Assembly (NCBI RefSeq): GCF_001050475.1 | Contig: NZ_CP012034.1 | Coordinates: forward strand, 682,001 to 746,000 | Direction: 5' to 3' | DNA: 64,000 nucleotides | DNA from: Companilactobacillus ginsenosidimutans | GTDB lineage: Bacteria > Bacillota > Bacilli > Lactobacillales > Lactobacillaceae | Shown: piece after piece, positions 59,001 to 64,000 of the stretch | Layout of the letters: each line of letters begins with the position of its first letter | Numbering within the stretch: position 1 is the stretch's first letter | Position numbers and translations under genes: made by a program | The notes under the pieces: generated by a model | Databases searched by the model: none | Seen by the model: the letters and a program-made list of their open reading frames with translations, nothing else | What the model was told of the DNA's origin: nothing

Positions 59001-61076
59001 CTATTGACCAAAAAAGTTCTTAATTTCATTATACCATTCACTAGCCTTATCTTTTACACCGTTTACTCCATCTTCAAAAGATTTTAGAACATCATTATCG
59101 TTATCACTGGAATTTGAGTTTTCACTCGCAATTGTAGCGGCATCCTTAGTATTAAATGCAGTACCAGCGGTATCTGGTAAGATGTTACTCATTTCATTTT
59201 TGAATAGCGGAGCAATACCATTTTCATTAGCACCTTGAATAAAGTGAGTCGAATTATTTGGATCAAATCCAATCCAACTAGTTACAACTACGTCTGGTGT
59301 ATAACCAACCATCCATTGATCTCTGGTACCATTGGCACCCCAGGACTTAGGAACTTCAGTACTACCAGTTTTACCAGCAATTTTGTATCCTGAAGGCTTT
59401 GCTGCTGCACCGGTTCCTTCGTTATAAACTCCCAGCATCATACTAGTCATTTCTTTAGCTGTGTCTTTATTGATAATCTGTTTTGTGTTGTTATTGCTGT
59501 TATCAACAATAACTGTTCCTGTAGCATCAACAATCTTAGTAATAAAGTGAGTATCAGCCATTTTACCTTCATTAGCAAACGCTGTATAAGCCTTGGCCAT
59601 TTGAATTGGTGATACACCAGTGGAAAGACCACCAAGTGCGAGGGCCAAGTTCTGATCACTCTTGTCAACTTTGATACCAAAGTTTTCGACCGATGCCACT
59701 CCCTTTTTCACACCAATTTTATCCAGTAAGGCAACAGCAGGAACATTCTCACTTTGTGCTAAAGCTTTGTACATTGGAATCTCATCTTGATACAATCCGT
59801 CAGCGTTAGTTGGAGTATATTTATTCTTACCAAAACTTGTGACTTGATCAGGTAAATTAGAATCATAACTATATCCACTTTGAATTGCCGGAGTGTATAC
59901 CGCTAATGGTTTAATTGTTGAACCCGGTTGACGTTTCATCTGAGTGGCATAGTTAAAGCCTCTAAATGTATGTTCACCACGACCACCTACAACAGCTAGT
60001 ACACCACCAGATTTAGGATCAACTGCGATTGAGGCGCCTTGAATCTGCTTACCATCTGAAGCATTTGGTGGGAATAAATAGTTATTGTCAAAAGATTGTT
60101 CCATCGAACTTTGCATACTCTGATCCAAAGTTGTATAAATCTTGTACCCTTTATTTAAAACGTCATCTTCTTTAAGACCGTATTTGTTAACAGCCTCATC
60201 GATAACAGCATCAAAGAAATAAGGATACTTGTAAGAACTTGATTCAGAATAATTATCAGTCAAATCTATTGGTGAATTTTGATAGAACTTTTCTTGAGAA
60301 GCACTCAGTTTATTGTTTTGAACCATTAAACTTAATACTAAATTTCGGCGTGCCTTCGAATTAGTCATGCTGTCAATTGGATTGTAAGAATTAGGGCTCT
60401 TCAAAATGGCTGCCAAAACGGCCCCCTCACCTGGATCTAGTTCGCTAGCATTTTTACCAAAATATTTTTCTGAGGCATCCTGGACTCCCCAGACACCATT
60501 CCCAAAGTATGCATTATTCAAGTACATCGCCAAAATTGACTTTTTCGAATATACTTTATTTATCTCAATCGAAAGAAACAGTTCTTCTCCCTTTCTAGAT
60601 AAAGTTTGCTTCTGTGTTAATAGTGAGTTCTTAGCAAGTTGTTGAGTCAACGTACTACCACCACCAGTAACACCATGGTGCAACACGTATCCTACTGCAG
60701 CTCTAGCGTATCCTTTGACACTGAAACCAGGATTAGTCCAAAAAGTCCGATCCTCAGTAGAAATAACAGCGTTTTGAATATTCGGTGAAATTTTATCTAA
60801 TCCAACATAAGTACCCTTGCGGGAATAAAGAGCCCCAGCATCATCGCCGTCTTTGTCCATAACTGTCGTTTTAGTTTGTAATGAAGCTTTTAAATCATCA
60901 ATGTTTGAAGTTTTTGCCTTGTAAGTCCAAAATCCACTCAGAACTAAAATTAAAGTTAAAACTAATAATATTATCCATCGTGTAATTTGAAACCTTTTCC
61001 AAAATCTTTTAATGTATGACCAAGCAACTTTTAGTTTTGGTTTAAACCAATCCCAAAATCCTCGATTATTTTTCAT
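59001..61076 (-). CDS. pbp1A: Class A penicillin-binding protein 1A
   Basis: A 691-residue bifunctional peptidoglycan glycosyltransferase and transpeptidase. After a membrane helix (ITRWIILLVLTLILVLSGFW, about 32-51) comes GT51 with STEDRTFWTNPGFSVKGYARA (catalytic Glu), GGGSTLTQQLAKNSLLT and RKGEELFLSIEINKVYSK. The transpeptidase has MKRQPGSTIKPLAVYTP (Ser-x-x-Lys), AQSENVPAVALL (SxN) and IAGKTGSTEVPKSWG (KTG). The C-terminal tail is rich in Ser, Asn and Asp. It lies upstream of the yheA-like gene. Confidence 0.96.
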   Translation of the reverse strand: MKNNRGFWDWFKPKLKVAWSYIKRFWKRFQITRWIILLVLTLILVLSGFWTYKAKTSNIDDLKASLQTKTTVMDKDGDDAGALYSRKGTYVGLDKISPNIQNAVISTEDRTFWTNPGFSVKGYARAAVGYVLHHGVTGGGSTLTQQLAKNSLLTQKQTLSRKGEELFLSIEINKVYSKKSILAMYLNNAYFGNGVWGVQDASEKYFGKNASELDPGEGAVLAAILKSPNSYNPIDSMTNSKARRNLVLSLMVQNNKLSASQEKFYQNSPIDLTDNYSESSSYKYPYFFDAVIDEAVNKYGLKEDDVLNKGYKIYTTLDQSMQSSMEQSFDNNYLFPPNASDGKQIQGASIAVDPKSGGVLAVVGGRGEHTFRGFNYATQMKRQPGSTIKPLAVYTPAIQSGYSYDSNLPDQVTSFGKNKYTPTNADGLYQDEIPMYKALAQSENVPAVALLDKIGVKKGVASVENFGIKVDKSDQNLALALGGLSTGVSPIQMAKAYTAFANEGKMADTHFITKIVDATGTVIVDNSNNNTKQIINKDTAKEMTSMMLGVYNEGTGAAAKPSGYKIAGKTGSTEVPKSWGANGTRDQWMVGYTPDVVVTSWIGFDPNNSTHFIQGANENGIAPLFKNEMSNILPDTAGTAFNTKDAATIASENSNSSDNDNDVLKSFEDGVNGVKDKASEWYNEIKNFFGQ

Positions 61077-61166
61077 ATTTCGTCTACCTCTGTAAGAACA
61101 AATTTTACCATATTATCGAATCATTTCTCCAAATCAATCAAATCTTTAAGGAGTACGTAAAATATT

Positions 61167-62069
61167 ATGTATCAGCGAACTATAATTTATCACAACGACA
61201 ACGACGAAAAATTAACAATCCGCCAACTTCTACAAAAGTGGTTAATTCCAAAAAAGTGGCAACATTTTTTGAGGATAGAACAAAATATCTTAATAAATGG
61301 GAAATACAAATCATTCAACAACGAGGTTCAATCTGAAGATATTGTTACTTTAAATTTCAATTTCCCTCCTAGAACAATTGAACAGCATTATTTGCCAGGT
61401 AGCAGAAAATTAGATATTGCTTACGAGGACGATGACGTTTTAATTGTCAATAAATCAGCAAACATTAAAACTCACCCTAATCTACCCATTGAGACAGATT
61501 CACTTTTTAATGATGCAGAAGCTTACTTACAACCGAACCATCCCTACATGGTGCACAGAATTGACATGCTGACATCAGGATTAGTATTGATTGCAAAGAA
61601 CCCCTATTTGGTACCAATCTTCAATCGAGAGCTCACGACAAAGACATTGAAACGACAGTACTTAGCAGTTGTCAGATTAATTAAACCTATCAAACATGAT
61701 GGGCAAATCAACTCACCAATTGGCTTCGATGAAAATGATAAACGTAAAAGAAAAGTAATACCTAACGGTCAGTCAGCTACAACTGACTATAAGATATTAC
61801 GCAAAAATTCCGAATACGCTCTCCTAAAATTAAATTTACAGACCGGCAGAACCCACCAAATTCGAGTTCATCTCTCCAGCAAAGGCTGGCCAATAGTAAA
61901 CGACATCCTGTACAATCCCGAACAAGCCACAGGAAACATGTTACTATCAGCAAATAAACTACAATACAAAATCCCCTTTTCAGATGATTTCAAAACAGTA
62001 GAAATTGAACCATCGGAAGATATTAAAAATTTTCTGTTAGAACATGATTTATCGGAACTGGATAAATAA
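61167..62069 (+). CDS. RluA-family pseudouridine synthase
   Basis: A 300-residue RluA/RluD-type synthase. An S4-like N-terminal region (LRIEQNILINGKYKSFNNEV) precedes the catalytic domain with YMVHRIDMLTSGLVLIAKNP (catalytic Asp), YLAVVR and KLNLQTGRTHQIRVHLSSKGWPIV. The catalytic motif is HRID, a conservative change from HRLD. The target uridine cannot be deduced. AAGGAG precedes the ATG; it is divergent from pbp1A. Confidence 0.93.
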   Translation: MYQRTIIYHNDNDEKLTIRQLLQKWLIPKKWQHFLRIEQNILINGKYKSFNNEVQSEDIVTLNFNFPPRTIEQHYLPGSRKLDIAYEDDDVLIVNKSANIKTHPNLPIETDSLFNDAEAYLQPNHPYMVHRIDMLTSGLVLIAKNPYLVPIFNRELTTKTLKRQYLAVVRLIKPIKHDGQINSPIGFDENDKRKRKVIPNGQSATTDYKILRKNSEYALLKLNLQTGRTHQIRVHLSSKGWPIVNDILYNPEQATGNMLLSANKLQYKIPFSDDFKTVEIEPSEDIKNFLLEHDLSELDK

Positions 62070-62086
62070 CAAATAAAAAGCATAAC

Positions 62087-62125
62087 TAAAAGGACCGACC
62101 TCAGCGAAGAGATCAGTCCTTATTT
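62087..62125. terminator. Hairpin terminator between the RluA-family gene and the remnant
   Basis: AAGGACCGACCTC / GAGATCAGTCCTT with a short loop. It follows the RluA-family stop on plus and the remnant's stop codon on minus; four T follow on the minus strand and a T-rich stretch on plus. Confidence 0.7.
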
Positions 62126-62218
62126 GTTAATATCAAATTTTTTCTTGTTCGATTTACGTATTATCCATTTTGATAGAACACGATACCCACCAACAAAAAT
62201 AAATAAGTAGAGTACTAG
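62120..62218 (-). pseudogene. C-terminal remnant of a membrane protein gene, truncated at element B
   Basis: On the minus strand the frame reads LVLYLFIFVGGYRVLSKWII followed by RKSNKKKFDINK and a stop: a membrane-helix pattern, then a basic tail. No ATG, GTG or TTG occurs in frame back to a stop at 62245-62243. The coding-like part begins at the edge of element B, and a terminator hairpin directly follows the stop, as for a real gene's 3' end. I read it as the leftover tail of a gene lost at the element's border. A short peptide with an unusual start is the alternative. Confidence 0.5.
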
Positions 62219-62345
62219 CTGGAGGTAGGAATTAGATAATGCTCAGCACTGAAATTTGTGTTAGTCGGGGAATTGTCCCGACTTACTCAAATTGGCGTCC
62301 AGTGCGTTCCAGCGTTATCTAATTCCTACCGGAAGCGGCAGTGAA
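62217..62345 (-). repeat. Structured intergenic element, copy B (related to copy A at 52880-53050)
   Basis: A 129-base element in the 284-base gap between the RluA-family gene and the UbiA-family gene. Read on the minus strand, it starts TTCACTGCCGCTTCCGGTAGG and ends CCTCCAGCT. The outer stem is GGTAGGAATTAGATAA pairing with TTATCTAATTCCTACC (16 bp, 62224-62330 overall). Inside, GGAAC and TG lie opposite as in copy A, then GCACTG pairs with CAGTGC and GTCGGG with CCCGAC. Stems differ from copy A by paired changes, while the edges and the loop stay the same. No gene lies in it apart from the remnant touching its edge. Confidence 0.75.
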
Positions 62346-62353
62346 CCCCAATA

Positions 62354-63274
62354 CTACTTGCTTATCAAACCAATTATAACGGTGATAACTGCACCAACTG
62401 CAAGCAACCCCACGTAAGAAACCGACAATCGAATCGTAGCCAATAAAACCGAATTCAAATTTTTAGCGGAAGGTTCCTTCAAAAATGGTCTAAAGTTATC
62501 CCAAATACCTGGATAAAATAGGATCAATAACAAGGTTACATATGGAATCACATGCATCAATGCCATGATTGGTACTAGCAAGAAAGCTAATGCCCAACTA
62601 GCTTTGAATAAACTCAAAGAATTATGTTGACCAATTTTTTCAACAAGTGTATTTGATGAAGTTGAGCCCGTTTCCAACTCGCTGACATTTTGAGCAATAA
62701 TCGTCGAGAAAACGGCAAATGTATTTGGCAAACAAATAACGATGATATCAATAATTGTACTTGAATCAATCTTTCCTGAATTTGCTAAACCTAAATAAAT
62801 AAATGCCATTGGAACAATAACTGTCGTGGCAATGGCCATAACAACTTCACCTACAACTGTTTTGTTCAGTGGCTTAGGACCAGATGTGTACAAAAGTCCT
62901 AAAACAATTCCTAAAATTGCTACAACTAAGATAAACCAACCTGTCATATAAACTAAGTATGCAGTAATGACTATTGGAATAAATGCTAAAACATATACCA
63001 TTCGTTTTGCATGTGAAAGCGATTCACGATTTATTCCCATGTCATTAATTTTATTTCTTAGTACGTTCTTGTCAGCTGATCGATAAATATTGTAGTTGTT
63101 GTGGAAATTAATGATCATATGAAAAATAACAACTGCTAATAGTCCTAACAATCCATTTACAAAGTCAAAAGTCATGAACTTTGCATAAGAATAACTTATA
63201 ACCAAAACCATTAGGAACACATCAAGCAATGTTGATTTTACATTAGAAAGTTCTCTAAAAAGTTTCCAATCCAA
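62354..63274 (-). CDS. UbiA-superfamily prenyltransferase-like membrane protein with degenerate active-site motifs
   Basis: A 306-residue protein with about eight or nine membrane segments that aligns with MenA-type UbiA prenyltransferases (GLLYTSGPKPL is the typical PxP loop). The first Asp motif, NxxxDxxxD-like NLANDYGD in E. coli MenA, reads NFHNNYNIYRSAD here; the second, RDINSDRENG-like, reads SELETGSTSS. Both sets of metal-binding Asp are therefore mostly replaced. Activity as a prenyltransferase is doubtful, although the fold is kept. The start is TTG after AGGTG. It lies 13 bases after argS. Confidence 0.75.
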   Translation of the reverse strand: MDWKLFRELSNVKSTLLDVFLMVLVISYSYAKFMTFDFVNGLLGLLAVVIFHMIINFHNNYNIYRSADKNVLRNKINDMGINRESLSHAKRMVYVLAFIPIVITAYLVYMTGWFILVVAILGIVLGLLYTSGPKPLNKTVVGEVVMAIATTVIVPMAFIYLGLANSGKIDSSTIIDIIVICLPNTFAVFSTIIAQNVSELETGSTSSNTLVEKIGQHNSLSLFKASWALAFLLVPIMALMHVIPYVTLLLILFYPGIWDNFRPFLKEPSAKNLNSVLLATIRLSVSYVGLLAVGAVITVIIGLISK

Positions 63275-63287
63275 ATTTTTACACCTA

Positions 63288-64000
63288 CTACATTTCCTCT
63301 GGTGCTTTCACACCTAATAACGCTAGAGACATTTGTAGAACGATTGACACTGATTTAACCAATGCCAAACGTGCATTTAATCCCGAGTCGTCTGTCAAAA
63401 TCTTACTATGAGCATAATATTGATTGAAACTCTTGGCAAGTTTCAATGAATATTTAGCAATTACAGATGGCTCGTATTTCTCACCTGCACGGCTAATAAC
63501 TTCTGGGAATTGTTGAATCAATTTAATAGTATCCCAAGCTTCTGGATCCGAAACTGTAAGATCATTAGCCTTTAGATAATCATCATTATCGGCTTTTCTC
63601 AAAATACTTAATGCACGCGCATTTGTATATTGAACATATGGGCCAGTCTCTCCTTCAAAACGAACAACTTCTTCAAGATTAAAGTCAAAGTTATCACGTC
63701 TTTCGTTCTTAAGGTCATGGAATACAACAGCTCCCACACCAACAGATTCGGCAACTTCGTCTTTGTTCTTCAAATTAGGATTCTTTTCTTCAATTTGTTT
63801 CTTAGCTAAATCAACAGCATCATTTAATACGTTTTCAAGCAAGATAACTCTACCCTTACGAGTCGAAAGTTTCTTACCATTATTTGTAATCAGACCAAAT
63901 TCAATGTGGTGAATATCATCTGACCAATCGTAGCCCATCTTTTTCAAAACAGCTTTAAGCTTCTTGAAATGCTCTGATTGTTCACTACCAACCACATAAA
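63288..64000 (-). CDS. argS: Arginyl-tRNA synthetase (N-terminal part missing, runs off the right edge)
   Basis: About 237 C-terminal residues are visible. They begin [20 protein letters not shown] and include [16 protein letters not shown] (the KMSKS loop), [36 protein letters not shown] and the helical anticodon-binding domain ending [16 protein letters not shown]. This is the class Ia enzyme that needs tRNA-Arg for activation. The frame is open at the window edge. Confidence 0.95.
   Translation of the reverse strand, partial: YVVGSEQSEHFKKLKAVLKKMGYDWSDDIHHIEFGLITNNGKKLSTRKGRVILLENVLNDAVDLAKKQIEEKNPNLKNKDEVAESVGVGAVVFHDLKNERRDNFDFNLEEVVRFEGETGPYVQYTNARALSILRKADNDDYLKANDLTVSDPEAWDTIKLIQQFPEVISRAGEKYEPSVIAKYSLKLAKSFNQYYAHSKILTDDSGLNARLALVKSVSIVLQMSLALLGVKAPEEM

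Noticed and set aside
1..64000. CRISPR arrays, insertion sequences, prophage or plasmid genes
   Set aside because: I found no regularly spaced short repeats, transposase, integrase, phage structural or replication-initiator genes in either strand.

Overview
The window looks like core chromosome of a low-GC member of the Lactobacillaceae. The evidence is an AT-rich sequence, strong AGGAGG-type ribosome binding sites, frequent TTG and GTG starts, Bacillota-style gene orders (yqhY-nusB-folD-xseA, rplU-prp-rpmA, infC-rpmI-rplT, yqeG-yqeH-yhbY-nadD-yqeK-rsfS, nrdR-dnaB-dnaI, ecsAB/hit/ytxH/prsA, yhaO-yhaN-yhaM), T-box leaders, an L27 with a cleavable N-terminus, and lactobacillus-type small proteins such as DUF3042. 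A Companilactobacillus-like organism is my guess; the sequence alone does not prove genus. I found no phage, insertion sequence, CRISPR array or plasmid-type genes.

Layout. 1-4180 (minus): xseA (partial), folD, nusB, yqhY, efp, then rpmA, prp and rplU behind an L21-type leader. 4177-7985: a large membrane protein and a small accessory block of unrecognised membrane or secreted proteins. 7967-11173: an acetyltransferase, tRNA-Arg, miaA, a DUF3042 gene and a menC-like enolase-superfamily gene. 11232-14261 (minus): rhodanese-like, glcK, yqgQ, rhomboid protease, fthC, rpmG. 14346-18620 (minus): pbp2B-type transpeptidase, a HesB-like protein, greA, mltG. 18674-23166 (minus): pheT/pheS behind a Phe T-box, then an RNA methyltransferase. 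23230-24595 (plus): acylphosphatase and yidC. 24583-28000 (minus): two-component system and gnd. 28039-34643 (minus): ribosome-assembly and tRNA-modification cluster, then rplT, rpmI and infC. 35399-47880 (minus): HAD phosphatase, thrS with a Thr T-box, dnaI, dnaB, nrdR, coaE, mutM, polA, murC, ytpR, thioredoxin. 48012-53932: a small plus-strand gene, trmB, ecsBA, then hit, ytxH-like, prsA and an XRE regulator/membrane protein pair. 54033-64000: yhaM-yhaN-yhaO, yheA-like gene, pbp1A, an RluA-family synthase, a UbiA-family protein and argS (partial).

Together the genes serve translation (ribosomal proteins, aminoacyl-tRNA synthetases, tRNA modification, EF-P, IF3, ribosome assembly), DNA replication and repair (DnaB/DnaI, PolA, MutM, XseA, YhaN/YhaO), the envelope (two PBPs, MltG, MurC, YidC, PrsA, Ecs) and one-carbon, glucose and pentose metabolism.

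The least ordinary signal is a pair of related, strongly folded intergenic elements (52880-53050 on plus, 62217-62345 on minus). They share conserved edges and an internal asymmetric loop, while their long stems have changed sequence in a compensatory way. One of them abuts a beheaded membrane-protein remnant. Other points of note are an AUA start for infC, a UbiA-family protein lacking both Asp-rich motifs, a rhodanese-like protein without the catalytic cysteine, and hairpin terminators lying between operon genes.
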